This document shows, in pieces, positions 19,041 through 29,721 of a stretch of 64,000 bases of DNA. The notes beneath the pieces are model-generated. The model saw only the letters and a program-made list of their open reading frames with translations, was not told the origin of the DNA and made no database searches. The position numbers and the translations under genes are program-made. The stretch's first letter is position 1. Each line of letters begins with the position of its first letter. The stretch is from contig NZ_JAGTPK010000010.1 in the NCBI RefSeq assembly GCF_021147775.1, positions 1 through 64,000 on the forward strand, given 5' to 3'. The DNA is from Pseudomonas californiensis (GTDB lineage Bacteria > Pseudomonadota > Gammaproteobacteria > Pseudomonadales > Pseudomonadaceae).

Positions 19041-19590
19041 TTCCGTCCTCAGGTGCCCATCCGGCGTACATCCGCACGGCACAAAAATTCAAGCAGCGAT
19101 TGCTGCCCACAAGGGTAAATTTCGTCATCCGAGGCGAAGTTAAGGGCAGGCTCCAGCCACCCAGGTGATTCAGGAACTCATCACTACCAAGCGAGCATCA
19201 GAACATCGCTTGAAGCGTTGACGTACAGCGTTGCGTGGCTGACGTTTACCGTTTCAGCCACGCCATCGGCCAACGTTGTACAGACTTTAGAAAAACTTGT
19301 ACAAAATTAAATTTTGTATAAGAATTGAACTTTCACGCACCATGAGCTGTTGCTCAATCTGAACAAACGAGGAGCGGCCGACGCTTGACAGGCCGAGTCA
19401 GCAGCCAGGAATCCGGCGCATTCCGGTTTGTCTCAGAAAGCTTGAAATGGAGGCTGTACAGGATCGTTCTACACAGGATGTGAGGCACCACTCTGGTTGA
19501 CGTCCACCCAACTGACGACTGCACATTTCATCGTCGTCCGCCCTTTCGATCAGGATATGATCGAGCTCTTAACATCAGACCCCACGACCT
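19041..19590. other. 550-bp divergent intergenic region with AT-rich operator-like repeat
   Basis: No gene is seen. A 27-nt near-perfect inverted repeat (19296-19322; arms CTTGTACAAAATT and AATTTTGTATAAG, one mismatch) lies in an AT-rich island. A second TTGTACA occurs 21 bp upstream (19276-19282 versus 19297-19303), about two helical turns away. It lies between the chemoreceptor (minus) and the diguanylate cyclase (plus) and could be an operator for either. The binding protein is unknown. Confidence 0.5.
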
Positions 19591-20469
19591 ATGACCGTTG
19601 ATCTGCAGGCGCTCTACCCGAAACTGATCCAACTGATGCTGGATACTGTGTTTGTGGTTGATCAGAACGATCACATTGTTTTTGTCAGCGACGCTTGTGA
19701 GGCACTGCTGGGTTATCGTCCTGACGAGATGAAAGGCACGCCCATCACCCGCTACATGCACCCTGAAGACCTGATGGCCACACGGGCCTCGATCACCCGC
19801 GTCATGAATGGCAAACCTCACGTTGATTTTCGCAATCGCTACATCCGCAAGGATGGAGGAGTCGTGTACATCCTCTGGGCCGCATTCTGGTCTGAGGACC
19901 TGGGTGCGAGGATAGGTGTGGCGCGCAATGTGACAGCGCTGGCTCAGGCCGAAGAAGAGCTGCGCTCGCTCGCTCATTACGATCCGCTGACAAAACTGGC
20001 CAACCGCTCGCTGTTCAGCGACCGCCTGAAGTCTGCCCTGCTCTCGGCGCAGCTCGACAATACCGGGCTGGCGCTGCTGTTTCTGGACATTGATAACTTC
20101 AAAGGTATCAACGACGTTCATGGCCATCAGACGGGGGATCGTATTCTCTGCATGGTTGCCCGCCGGCTGGAAAGCTGCATGCGTGAGACCGACACAGTTG
20201 CTCGCATGGGCGGCGATGAGTTTACGGTGCTGTTGACGGGTATTCAGTCAAGAGAAGCCATCACCCGCAAGCTGGAGCAGATTCACCAGGCTATGGCCGC
20301 GCCATTGCCCTTTGAGTTCGGCGCGCTGAAGATGCCGTTGTGCAGTATTGGCGTTGCGTTCTATCCCGAGGACGGAACGGATCCCGATGCACTGCTCACT
20401 CACTCGGACGATGCAATGTACCGAATGAAAAGGCATCGCTCTTCAAACAACAAAGAGCAAAAGGCCTGA
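19591..20469 (+). CDS. PAS-GGDEF diguanylate cyclase
   Basis: 292 residues, no membrane segment. A PAS domain (about 8-125, LMLDTVFVVDQNDHIVFVSD... with PAC IRKDGGVVYILWAAFW) is followed by a GGDEF domain (about 130-285). The active-site motif GGDEF is intact, and RETD five residues before it is a canonical RxxD inhibitory I-site. It should make cyclic-di-GMP from GTP with product inhibition, responding to a cytoplasmic signal sensed by PAS. It is divergent from the chemoreceptor gene. Confidence 0.9.
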   Translation: MTVDLQALYPKLIQLMLDTVFVVDQNDHIVFVSDACEALLGYRPDEMKGTPITRYMHPEDLMATRASITRVMNGKPHVDFRNRYIRKDGGVVYILWAAFWSEDLGARIGVARNVTALAQAEEELRSLAHYDPLTKLANRSLFSDRLKSALLSAQLDNTGLALLFLDIDNFKGINDVHGHQTGDRILCMVARRLESCMRETDTVARMGGDEFTVLLTGIQSREAITRKLEQIHQAMAAPLPFEFGALKMPLCSIGVAFYPEDGTDPDALLTHSDDAMYRMKRHRSSNNKEQKA

Positions 20470-20566
20470 GTCGACCGTGGATCGGGCGACGTGCCGGGCA
20501 TTCACCAACGCGTGTTTCCAGGGCTTGTGCAGCAAGCAGCCTGTTTCGCCCACCTGCTGCTTCGGC

Positions 20567-21658
20567 TCAAAGCCCCAGGCAGGAGAGCATGATGAATGTC
20601 GCGAACAGCACGAAGTGAGTCATGCCTTCTATCGCATTGGTTTCGCCGTCGTTGAGGTTGATGGCGCTGACCAGCAAGGTGATGACGATCATGACCGTCT
20701 GCACCGGCGTCATTGCCATCTGGAATGGCTGACCACTGTACAGCGCCATGGCTTCCATCACCGGTACGGTCAGAATCACCGTCGACAGCGAGGCGCCCAG
20801 CGCGATATTGACCACCGACTGCATGCGGTTGGCCAGTGCCGCACGCAATGCAGTGAGAATTTCCGGCGCTGCAGAAATCGCGGCCACCAGGATTGCTGTC
20901 ATGACCGGCGGCGCGCCAGTGCCTTCCAGCCCCAGATCAACCGTCTTGGACATTACTTCTGCCAGCGCACCAATCACCACCACACCAGTGATCAGGGTCG
21001 CGATGGAACGGGTCAGATTGACTGGTTCAGAGGCTTCTTCCGGCGGGTCTTTACGCTTCTTCTTTTCAGGGTAGCTGTAGCTGAAAAAGTAGCTGTGCGG
21101 CCCGACCTGCATGCGCAGGAACATGCTGTAGAGAAGGATCATCGCGCCGATGGTGAAGGCCGAGTACAGCTTCCAGTCGCCTTCGGGGATGAACTCGGGC
21201 ACCACCATGGACACGCCCATTGCCGTCAGAATCATCGCGCTGTAGGTACGCGCCGAATCATCGTTATATGACTGCTCACCATGCTTGAGCCCGCCCATCA
21301 GCGCGGCCAGGCCGAGAATGCCGTTGATGTCGAGCATCACTGCCGAGTAGATCGTGTCGCGCACCAGCGTTGGTGATGGCTCGTTGCTCATCATGATCGC
21401 CAGGATCACCACTTCAACCAGCACTGCTGACAAGGTAAGGATCATTGTGCCGTAGGGATCGCCGACTTTCTCGGCGAGCATTTCGGCGTGGTGCGCCACG
21501 CGCATCGAGGCGCAGACGATGAAACCGACCAGCGCCAGCCCGGACACCAGCGCCACCACCTGGCCGTTGCCGAGCAACACATGTTCCAGTGGATAAGCCG
21601 CGAACATGGCGATGATTGCCAGTACCAGAAATTTTTCTTGCTTGAGCAAAGTGCCCAT
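20567..21658 (-). CDS. chaA: ChaA-type cation/proton antiporter
   Basis: 363 residues, close to E. coli ChaA (366). It is a polytopic CaCA-superfamily protein with two homologous halves; the alpha-repeats are LSAVLVEVVILAIMMSNEP and SAAPEILTALRAALANRMQS. A central charged loop (KKKRKDPPEEASEP) joins the halves. It is expected to expel Ca2+, Na+ or K+ in exchange for protons at the inner membrane. The start is the ATG at 21658 (GTLLKQEKFLV); the frame is open nine codons upstream, but that extension lacks family features. It is a single gene, divergent from the fec operon. Confidence 0.82.
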   Translation of the reverse strand: MGTLLKQEKFLVLAIIAMFAAYPLEHVLLGNGQVVALVSGLALVGFIVCASMRVAHHAEMLAEKVGDPYGTMILTLSAVLVEVVILAIMMSNEPSPTLVRDTIYSAVMLDINGILGLAALMGGLKHGEQSYNDDSARTYSAMILTAMGVSMVVPEFIPEGDWKLYSAFTIGAMILLYSMFLRMQVGPHSYFFSYSYPEKKKRKDPPEEASEPVNLTRSIATLITGVVVIGALAEVMSKTVDLGLEGTGAPPVMTAILVAAISAAPEILTALRAALANRMQSVVNIALGASLSTVILTVPVMEAMALYSGQPFQMAMTPVQTVMIVITLLVSAINLNDGETNAIEGMTHFVLFATFIMLSCLGL

Positions 21659-21899
21659 GATGTTCCCCAAACCCTTGCGACACATCGCCGCGGATGTTCA
21701 TGAAGGTGTCTGTCAGTGAAGCCGTTGAGAGTGCAGGGTGTGACAAAAGGTTTCAAAAAATGCCCGCAATGAGAACACCACCCACGCGTAAATGACTTTT
21801 GATCCCGCCGCCACGATGTGAAATAGTGCCCGCCGTTTTCGTCGCGACCTTTACGGCGCGGCTGTTCCGGGATTTTTTCCCCGACAAAGGACATTCGCC

Positions 21900-22828
21900 A
21901 TGCGCGCTCTTCGACTCTTCGACTCTTCTCTTTATTGGCTGTTGGCGTACTGACGATGCTGGCAAGCGCCGTTCAGGCGGCGCCCATCGACATTGATGAC
22001 GGCCAACACAAGGTTCATCTGCCCGACACCCCGAAACGCGTGGTGGTACTGGAGTTTTCGTTTCTTGACGGCCTGGCCTCGGTTGGCGTGACACCGGTCG
22101 GCGCGGCGGATGATGGCGATGCCAATCGCGTGCTGCCCAAGGTGCGCAAGGCTGTGGGCGAGTGGCAATCGGTCGGGTTGCGCTCGCAGCCCAATATAGA
22201 AGTGATTGCGCGCCTCAAGCCGGACCTGATCATCGCCGACCTCGGTCGCCATCAGGCGCTTTACAACGACCTGGCCAGCCTGGCACCGACGCTGATGCTG
22301 CCGTCCCGGGGCGAGGATTATCAGGGCAGCCTGAAGTCCGCCGAACTGATCGGCCAGGCGCTGGGCAAAGGTCCACAAATGCAGGCGCGCATCGCCGAAA
22401 ACCAGCAGCATCTGAAAGCCATTGCGGCGCAGATTCCGGCCAATACCCAGGTGTTGTTCGGTGTGGCGCGTGAAGACAGTTTTTCGGTTCATGGCCCGCA
22501 TGCCTACGCGGGCAGCGTGTTGCAGGCGATAGGTTTGAAAGTGCCGGAAGTCCGCAAGAATGCCGCACCAACCGAGTTTGTAAGCCTGGAGCAACTGCTG
22601 GCGCTGGACCCTGGCTGGTTGCTGGTCGGCCATTACCGCCGCCCCAGCATTGTCGACAGCTGGAGCAAACAACCGCTGTAGCAGGTATTGAGCGCCGTCC
22701 GTAACAAGCAGGTCGCCGAGGTTGATGGCGACAGCTGGGCGCGTAATCGCGGCATCATGGCGTCCGAGCAAATCGCTGATGACGCCTTGGCAGTGCTCAA
22801 GGGCGGCAAGGCCGTGCTGAACCCGTAA
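21900..22828 (+). pseudogene. fecB: Broken FecB-type iron-siderophore/ferric-citrate binding protein
   Basis: The ATG at 21900 opens a frame that stops after 17 codons (TGA 21951-21953). An 8-bp tandem duplication, CGACTCTT at 21912-21919 and 21920-21927, causes this. Removing one copy restores a perfect signal peptide (about 24 residues ending SAVQA) fused to a FecB-like binding protein. A second lesion follows: an in-frame TAG at 22679-22681, most simply a mutated TGG, after which the frame continues 49 codons to TAA at 22826. The repaired protein would have 306 residues, close to E. coli FecB (300). The stop abuts the ATG of fecC. The gene is probably inactive. Confidence 0.88.
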
Positions 22829-23818
22829 ATGCGCCGCTGGTTGATGGCGGCAGTGATTGCCGTGAGCTGTCTGGCCCTGTTCTGGGTGTCGCTGTTCGCC
22901 CTCTCGTCTTTCAGCATTCGCCAGGTGGATGCCTGGAACGGGCTGTTCACGCAGGGTCGTGAAGGCGGCAACATCGCCTACATAGTCGCCCAGTTACGCG
23001 TGCCGCGCGCAGCCTGCGCAGCATTGGTCGGCGCGTGTCTCGGTGTGGCCGGAGCATTGATGCAAGGGATTACCCGCAACCGGCTGGCATCGCCATCGCT
23101 GTTTGGCGTCACCGCCGGTGCCGCGTTGGGGCTGGCGCTGTTTTCCACCGGGTTGGTGAGCCTGCCCTTTCCCGGCGGCGCTCTGTTGATGACCTGCATT
23201 GGCGGCGCGCTGGCCTGGATTACCGTTTTCAGCCTGGGCGGCGCATGGTCGCCCGCCACGGCCCAGGGCCGACTGGTGCTGGCCGGCGTCGCGGTCGCGG
23301 CATTGTGTGCAGCCTTGACGCGCCTGACGGTGATCCTCGTCGAAGCCCAAGCGCAAAGCGTACTCAACTGGCTGGCGGGGTCGCTGGCCAACGTCGGTGC
23401 AGAACAATTGCAGTTGCTCTGGCCGTGCACGCTGATTGGCGTGGTACTGGCGATCGCCTGTGCGCCACGCCTGAACCTCATCAACCTGGGCGAAGACGCC
23501 GCACGCTCGCTGGGCGTGAGAATCGGCGCGCTGCGGCTGTTGGTGTTTGTCGTCAGCCTGCTGCTGGTCGGCGCGAGCGTCTGCGCCGTCGGGCCGATAG
23601 CGTTTGTCGGCCTGATCGCGCCCAATATCGCTCGTCAATGGCTGGGCAACGACTATCGCTGGCTGGTTCCGATCAGCGCCGGTCTGGGTGCGGCGATTGT
23701 ACTGGCGTCTGATCTGATCAGCCGGGCCGTAGCCTTTCCGGTCGAAACGCCGGCGGGTGTCGTGACCGCGTTGATCGGCGCGCCGTTCTTCCTGTTTCTG
23801 GCGAGGCGAGCGCTATGA
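22829..23818 (+). CDS. fecC: FecC-like ABC permease
   Basis: A 329-residue FecCD-family permease with about nine hydrophobic segments. Family marks are LRVPRAACAALVGACLGVAG, MQGITRNRLASPSLFGVTAG and GPIAFVGLIAPNIAR. It should form half of the inner-membrane channel that takes ferric citrate or a siderophore from the periplasmic binding protein. The ATG directly follows the ancestral fecB stop (TAAATG), and its own stop overlaps fecD by 4 bp (ATGA). The frame is intact although the binding-protein gene upstream is broken. Confidence 0.85.
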   Translation: MRRWLMAAVIAVSCLALFWVSLFALSSFSIRQVDAWNGLFTQGREGGNIAYIVAQLRVPRAACAALVGACLGVAGALMQGITRNRLASPSLFGVTAGAALGLALFSTGLVSLPFPGGALLMTCIGGALAWITVFSLGGAWSPATAQGRLVLAGVAVAALCAALTRLTVILVEAQAQSVLNWLAGSLANVGAEQLQLLWPCTLIGVVLAIACAPRLNLINLGEDAARSLGVRIGALRLLVFVVSLLLVGASVCAVGPIAFVGLIAPNIARQWLGNDYRWLVPISAGLGAAIVLASDLISRAVAFPVETPAGVVTALIGAPFFLFLARRAL

Positions 23819-24783
23819 ACCCCTCCCGCTCCCGCCTGCTGCTTTTGCTGGTTATCCTGGCGTTGGCGTTGCTGCTGAGCCTCAGTGCCGGGACGGTCTG
23901 GCTGACACCCGGCGCCGTGCTTGATCACCTGATTGCGCATGACAGCAAAGACTTCGAGGTGTGGAACCATCGCTTGCCGCGCGGCCTGATTGCGATACTG
24001 ACCGGCAGTGCATTCGGTCTGGCCGGTGCCATTGTTCAGGGCGTGATCCGCAACCCGCTGGCTTCGCCGGAAATCCTCGGCGTGACTCAGGGCGCAGGTC
24101 TGGCGTTGACCATCGCGATCATCGGCCTGCCGCAGTTGCCGGTGGCGGCCCTGCCGTTCGTGGCCTGCCTGGGCGGCGCGGCAGGTGCGCTGCTGCTGGC
24201 CCTGTACAACACCGGCGTGCAGTTTTCCGGCGTGCGTTTCGCCCTGTCCGGCGTGGCCATTGCGGTCACGTTGTCGAGCATCACCGAGTTCCTGATCCTG
24301 TCCAACCCGCTGGACATCAACACCGCCCTGCTGGCCCTGACCGGCAGCCTGTGGAGCCGTAACTGGCACCATGTGCTGCTCGCTTTGCCGTTGCTGTTGC
24401 TGATCCCGGCCAGCCTGTTGCTGGCCAAACCGCTGAACCTGATCGGGCTGGGTGACGAAGCCGCGCAGAGTCTGGGCACAGGGCTCAAACGTGTTCGCTG
24501 GCTGGCAATGGGCAGCGCAGTGCTGCTGACCAGCCTGGGCGTCGGCATCATTGGCCCGGTCGGCTTCGTCGGTCTGGTTGCGCCGCACATGGCGCGGCGG
24601 CTGGTGGGCGGGCACCATCAATACTTGATGCCTGCATCAATGGCTCTGGGGGCGTTGCTGCTGGTGCTGGCCGACACATTGGGCCGCACGCTGATCGCGC
24701 CCAGCGAAATCCCCGCTGGCATTCTGACTGCAGTGATCGGCGCTCCGTATTTCCTCTGGCTGCTGGCCCGATTCAAAGGTTGA
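23815..24783 (+). CDS. fecD: FecD-like ABC permease
   Basis: A 322-residue FecCD-family permease. It contains HRLPRGLIAILTGSAFGLAG, VQGVIRNPLASPEILGVTQG, LTGSLWSRNW and GPVGFVGLVAPHMARRLVGG, closely following E. coli FecD (LTGSLWGRDW). It pairs with FecC in the membrane and is driven by the FecE ATPase encoded next. Its start overlaps fecC by 4 bp, indicating coupled translation. Confidence 0.87.
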   Translation: MNPSRSRLLLLLVILALALLLSLSAGTVWLTPGAVLDHLIAHDSKDFEVWNHRLPRGLIAILTGSAFGLAGAIVQGVIRNPLASPEILGVTQGAGLALTIAIIGLPQLPVAALPFVACLGGAAGALLLALYNTGVQFSGVRFALSGVAIAVTLSSITEFLILSNPLDINTALLALTGSLWSRNWHHVLLALPLLLLIPASLLLAKPLNLIGLGDEAAQSLGTGLKRVRWLAMGSAVLLTSLGVGIIGPVGFVGLVAPHMARRLVGGHHQYLMPASMALGALLLVLADTLGRTLIAPSEIPAGILTAVIGAPYFLWLLARFKG

Positions 24784-24787
24784 TCAC

Positions 24788-25579
24788 ATGAGCATTCTCA
24801 AGGCACAGCAACTCGACATCGGCTATGGCAGCACACGGATCGTGCAAGACCTCTCGTTCAGCCCGCCACCGGGCAAAGTCACTGCGCTGATCGGCCCTAA
24901 CGGCTGCGGCAAGTCGACGTTGCTCAAGGCCTTTGCGCGTATCCTCACACCGCAGTCCGGCAGCCTGAGCCTGGACGGCCAGGCCTTCGGACAGTTGTCG
25001 GCGAGAGAACTGGCGCGGCGGGTGGCTTTTCTGCCGCAGGTGCTGCCAATCCCGGAGGGTGTCAGCGTGCGTCAGTTGGTGGCCTACGGACGCAGCCCTC
25101 ATAACAGCCTGTGGGGACGTCTGAGCGGTGCCGACCAACGCAGCGTCGATCAGGCCTTGCAGCGCATGGAACTGGACACGCTGGCCGAACGCCCGCTGTC
25201 CGATCTTTCCGGCGGGCAGCGTCAGCGGGCCTGGTTGGCGATGGTTCTGGCGCAGGACGCAGACATCGTGCTGCTCGACGAACCGACCACGTATCTGGAC
25301 ATCAGCCACCAGGTCGAACTGATGGACTTGATGCGGGCGCTCAGCGCCGAAGGCAAAACGGTAATCACCGTGCTGCACGACATCAACCAGGCCTGTCGGT
25401 ACGCCGATCACCTGGCAATCATGCAGGCCGGGCGTCTGGTGACCTGCGGTTCGCCCGACGAGGTCCTGAATGCCGAACTGGTATGCCAGGTATTCGACGT
25501 ACAGGTGCAAATTCTTCGCGAGCCGGTCGCGGGCACGCCGATGTGTATCGTCGAACGCAGCACCCGCTGCACCAGTTAG
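24788..25579 (+). CDS. fecE: FecE-like ABC ATPase
   Basis: 263 residues. Walker A is GPNGCGKST (about residues 37-45), signature LSGGQRQRAW, Walker B DIVLLDEPTTYLD and the switch His is in VLHDINQAC. This is the siderophore/ferric-citrate/cobalamin class of single-domain ATPases. It is the last gene of the operon, 4 bp after fecD. No fecA receptor or fecI/fecR regulator genes are in the window, and I saw no clear Fur box upstream of fecB. Confidence 0.88.
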   Translation: MSILKAQQLDIGYGSTRIVQDLSFSPPPGKVTALIGPNGCGKSTLLKAFARILTPQSGSLSLDGQAFGQLSARELARRVAFLPQVLPIPEGVSVRQLVAYGRSPHNSLWGRLSGADQRSVDQALQRMELDTLAERPLSDLSGGQRQRAWLAMVLAQDADIVLLDEPTTYLDISHQVELMDLMRALSAEGKTVITVLHDINQACRYADHLAIMQAGRLVTCGSPDEVLNAELVCQVFDVQVQILREPVAGTPMCIVERSTRCTS

Positions 25580-25729
25580 CGGCGCTGACCCGCCGTTCTG
25601 CACCGTCCCACCGCATCCTGACACGGCCAACGCGCTACGGGAGGCGTCTGCATCATAAGTTGTCCTGTTGGTCAGTAATTTGCATTGCCGGGGTAAGCAC
25701 TCCAACAAGACCGCAAGGAGCTAGACCCG

Positions 25730-26824
25730 ATGCACCTGACCAACCCACGTCGTCCGTTGAAAAAACTGCTGTGCGCCATGGCCGCTGTCGTCGGTCTCGG
25801 CTCCGCCCTGCTCGCCTCGGCGGCCGATCCACTGAAAGTCGGTTTCGTTTACATCGGCCCTATCGGCGACCACGGCTGGACGTATCAACATGAGCAGGGC
25901 CGCAAGGCGATGGTCGCTGCGCTGGGTGACAAGGTCAGCAGCAGCTATGTGGAAAACGTGCCGGAAGGCGCGGACGCCGAGCGGGTCATTCGCAACATGG
26001 CCAAGGGCGGCTACGACCTGATCTTCAGCACCTCGTTCGGCTACATGAACCCGACACTGAAAGTCGCCAAGCAGTTTCCAAAAGTGAAATTCGAGCACGC
26101 GACCGGCTACAAGCAGGACAAGAACATGGGCACCTATCTGGCCCGCACCTACGAAGGCCGTTACGTGGGCGGTTATATCGCGGCGAAGATGACCAAGACC
26201 AAAAAGATCGGTTACGTCGCCTCCTTCCCGATCCCGGAAGTGCTGCGCGACATCGACGCCATCCAGTTGGCCTTGAACAAATACAACCCTGGTACCGAGA
26301 TCAAGGTGGTGTGGGTCAATTCCTGGTTCGATCCGGGCAAGGAAGCCGATGCCGCCAACGCCCTGATCGACCAGGGCGTGGACGTGGTCTTCCAGCACAC
26401 CGACAGCCCGGCGCCGATTCAGACCGCCGAGCGTCGTGGCGTCTACGCCGTGGGTTACGCATCGGACATGGCCCACTTCGGCCCCAAAGCGGTACTGACC
26501 TCGATCGTCAATAACTGGGGGCCGCATTACATTCAGGCCACCGAGGGCGTGATCAACGGCACATGGACCCCTCAGGATTACTGGGGCGGCCTGAAAGAAG
26601 GCACGGTTGAGCTGCCGATCAGCGATCTGGTCCCCGCCGACGTCAAAGCCGAAGCGCAGAAAATCATCGCCAGCATCGAGAGCGGCGAGTTCCACCCCTT
26701 CACCGGGCCGATCAAGGATCAGACTGGCACGGTCAAGATCCCGGCTGGCGTGGTCGCGACCAACGCCGAACTGGCGTCGATGAACTATTACGTCGAGGGT
26801 ATCAAGGCCGAACTGCCTAAATAA
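25730..26824 (+). CDS. BMP-family nucleoside-binding protein of an ABC transporter
   Basis: 364 residues with a signal peptide (LKKLLCAMAAVVGLGSALLASAAD, cleavage about residue 28; no lipobox Cys). The mature part has the BMP/PnrA signatures KVGFVYIGPIGDHGWTYQHE and FSTSFGYMNPTLKVAKQFP; the aromatic/aspartate-rich N-terminal segment contacts nucleosides in PnrA-type proteins. It should feed purine nucleosides or bases to the double-ATPase transporter at 7689-11280. In relatives these genes are usually adjacent; here 14 kb, including the fec operon, separates them. Oxygenase and deaminase genes follow. Confidence 0.87.
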   Translation: MHLTNPRRPLKKLLCAMAAVVGLGSALLASAADPLKVGFVYIGPIGDHGWTYQHEQGRKAMVAALGDKVSSSYVENVPEGADAERVIRNMAKGGYDLIFSTSFGYMNPTLKVAKQFPKVKFEHATGYKQDKNMGTYLARTYEGRYVGGYIAAKMTKTKKIGYVASFPIPEVLRDIDAIQLALNKYNPGTEIKVVWVNSWFDPGKEADAANALIDQGVDVVFQHTDSPAPIQTAERRGVYAVGYASDMAHFGPKAVLTSIVNNWGPHYIQATEGVINGTWTPQDYWGGLKEGTVELPISDLVPADVKAEAQKIIASIESGEFHPFTGPIKDQTGTVKIPAGVVATNAELASMNYYVEGIKAELPK

Positions 26825-26904
26825 CTCGCTTGCACAGCCATGCTCTGCGCACAGCGGAGCATGGTCGATCGACATTCGAACCTCACGATTCCCAGGACCG
26901 GTTC

Positions 26905-27873
26905 ATGGACCAGCTTCCCATTATTGATATTGCCCCTCTCTACGGCACCGATACCCAGGCATGGCAGCGTGTCGCAGCCCGGATCGACAGCGCCTGTCGG
27001 GAATGGGGCTTCTTCTACATCAAGGGTCATCCGATCAGCACTCAGCGGATCGAAGAGGTGCAGGCCGCCGCCAAAGCGTTTTTCGGCCGACCTGCGGCTG
27101 ACAAGCTCAGGATCGACATCACCCAAAGCACGCATCATCGCGGCTATGGCGCCATTGCTACCGAACAACTGGACCCGGCCTTGCCGAGTGACCTCAAAGA
27201 AACCTTCGACATGGGCTTGCACATGAACGCCGCGCACCCGGACGTGCTGGCAGGCAAGCCACTGCGCGGCCCCAACCGCCACCCGGACATACCCGGCTGG
27301 GAAGCCTTGATGGAACAGCACTATCTGGACATGCAGGCGTTGGCGCAAACCCTGCTGCGCGCTATGACCCTGGCACTGGGCATCGAGCGGGACTTTTTCG
27401 ACCAGCGTTTCAAGGACCCGGTCAGCGTGCTGCGCATGATTCATTACCCGCCGCGCCACACCGCTACCTCGAGCGACCAGCAGGGTGCCGGGGCCCACAC
27501 CGATTACGGCTGTATCACCCTGCTGCATCAGGACAGCGCAGGCGGTTTGCAGGTACGCGACGTGAAGGGCCACTGGATCGACGCACCACCCATCGATGGC
27601 ACCTTCGTGGTCAATCTCGGCGACATGATGGCGCGCTGGAGCAACGACCGTTACCTCTCCACACCGCACCGGGTCATCAGCCCACTGGGTGCTGACCGCT
27701 ACTCCATGCCATTCTTTGCCGAACCGCATCCCGATACACGCATTGAATGCCTGCCCGGTTGTCAGAGTGAAACCGATCCGGCGCGCTATCCTGTGACGAC
27801 CTGTGCCGAGTTTCTGCTCTCGCGCTTTGCCGATACCTACGCTTATCGTCGCGAACAGGAGGCTGCAACTTGA
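26905..27873 (+). CDS. 2-oxoglutarate/Fe(II) oxygenase, isopenicillin-N-synthase family (PA0147-like)
   Basis: 322 residues. A DIOX_N region (DQLPIIDIAPLYG...WGFFYIKGHPI) is followed by a double-stranded beta-helix. Iron ligands are HTD in GAHTDYGCITLL and the distal His in STPHRVISP; the 2-oxoglutarate-binding RxS is in DRYSMPFF. It should hydroxylate or demethylate a small molecule. Its place between the nucleoside-binding protein and adenine deaminase suggests a purine or nucleoside derivative as substrate, but this is inference. The start is the ATG at 26905. Confidence 0.85.
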   Translation: MDQLPIIDIAPLYGTDTQAWQRVAARIDSACREWGFFYIKGHPISTQRIEEVQAAAKAFFGRPAADKLRIDITQSTHHRGYGAIATEQLDPALPSDLKETFDMGLHMNAAHPDVLAGKPLRGPNRHPDIPGWEALMEQHYLDMQALAQTLLRAMTLALGIERDFFDQRFKDPVSVLRMIHYPPRHTATSSDQQGAGAHTDYGCITLLHQDSAGGLQVRDVKGHWIDAPPIDGTFVVNLGDMMARWSNDRYLSTPHRVISPLGADRYSMPFFAEPHPDTRIECLPGCQSETDPARYPVTTCAEFLLSRFADTYAYRREQEAAT

Positions 27874-27942
27874 ACGGCCGGTCAGGTTTTACCCTGCGCA
27901 GCGACGTGCATCTGTAGAATGCCCGCGATCTGCACCTGATGA

Positions 27943-28905
<963 letters not shown>

Positions 28906-29001
28906 CTGACTGACGGGCGTGGTCGGCAGCGATTGTCGATCCCGCCTGCGGCGTCATCCTGATCACAGCAACATGCTCGAAACAGCCGGGCTCGCGGGCG
29001 C

Positions 29002-29721
29002 TCATGCCGCTGACGCTATCCTGTTGATCTCCCGCTGCCCACTCGACGAAACCTGCAAGGTGGTGGATTCCTCTGTCGTGCGCAGCCAACCCATCTGAAT
29101 AAACAGCTGCAGCAAACCGGCACCCAGCGCACCGCCAAGGTGAGGGCTGCGTCCACCCCATTCAGGGCAGACACACACTGTCCGGCGTTTGCGCTGGGCG
29201 AGCGCCGGTATGTAAATGCCGCGTTCCGCAAATTTGGCCATGCCCTTGCTCGTGACTTCCACGCGCTTGTCCTGCTGTTCTATCCAGCCAGCACCCAGCA
29301 GACGCTGATAAAGCTCGGCGGCCATTTCACCGCCAAGGTGGTCACTGCAGATGCGGGCCCGGCGCAACGGCAATAACGGGATCGGCTGCGCGACACTGCG
29401 GCTGATCTGATCGGCGCTGGCCAGAGATGCGCTGGCCAGCGCCTCGACTGCAGCACCCACTTCAGGCGCCGCCAGGCGAAAGAAGCGCTTGCGACCTCGG
29501 GCCTCTTGCTTCAACAGACCGCCGCTGGCCAGGCGCGCCAGATGCGCCCCGGCCGACGACGTCGAGAGGCCCGCCAGCAATGCCAACTCATCGGCGGGGC
29601 GAGCAGTACCATCCATCAGTGCCCAGATCATTGCGCTGCGCTTGGGGTCGGCCAGCAATGTCGCAATCTGGCTGATGCAAGGTGCATATTCCATGTATTC
29701 ACTCCCTGTTGAAACACTCAT
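29002..29721 (-). CDS. ArsR-type winged-helix regulator
   Basis: 239 residues. The N-terminal HTH (about 8-85) reads ISQIATLLADPKRSAMIWAL, then LALLAGLSTSSAGAHLARLASGGLLKQEARGRKRFF. A C-terminal half of unclear role ends in a second winged-helix-like part with CVCPEWGGRSPHLGGALGAGLL. This two-part architecture of about 230 residues is common for ArsR-like regulators in proteobacteria with unknown ligands. No metal-binding CxC of classic ArsR/SmtB is obvious in the recognition helix. No target gene is adjacent, so it may act on itself or on the divergent side (29722 onward). Confidence 0.8.
   Translation of the reverse strand: MSVSTGSEYMEYAPCISQIATLLADPKRSAMIWALMDGTARPADELALLAGLSTSSAGAHLARLASGGLLKQEARGRKRFFRLAAPEVGAAVEALASASLASADQISRSVAQPIPLLPLRRARICSDHLGGEMAAELYQRLLGAGWIEQQDKRVEVTSKGMAKFAERGIYIPALAQRKRRTVCVCPEWGGRSPHLGGALGAGLLQLFIQMGWLRTTEESTTLQVSSSGQREINRIASAA

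Noticed and set aside
21750..21899. Fur box upstream of the fec operon
   Set aside because: No stretch close to the Fur consensus was found by eye in the gap.
21935..22681. Translation of fecB from a TTG at 21935 as a functional gene
   Set aside because: There is no ribosome-binding site, it would lack the basic start of the signal peptide, and the product would still end at the internal TAG.
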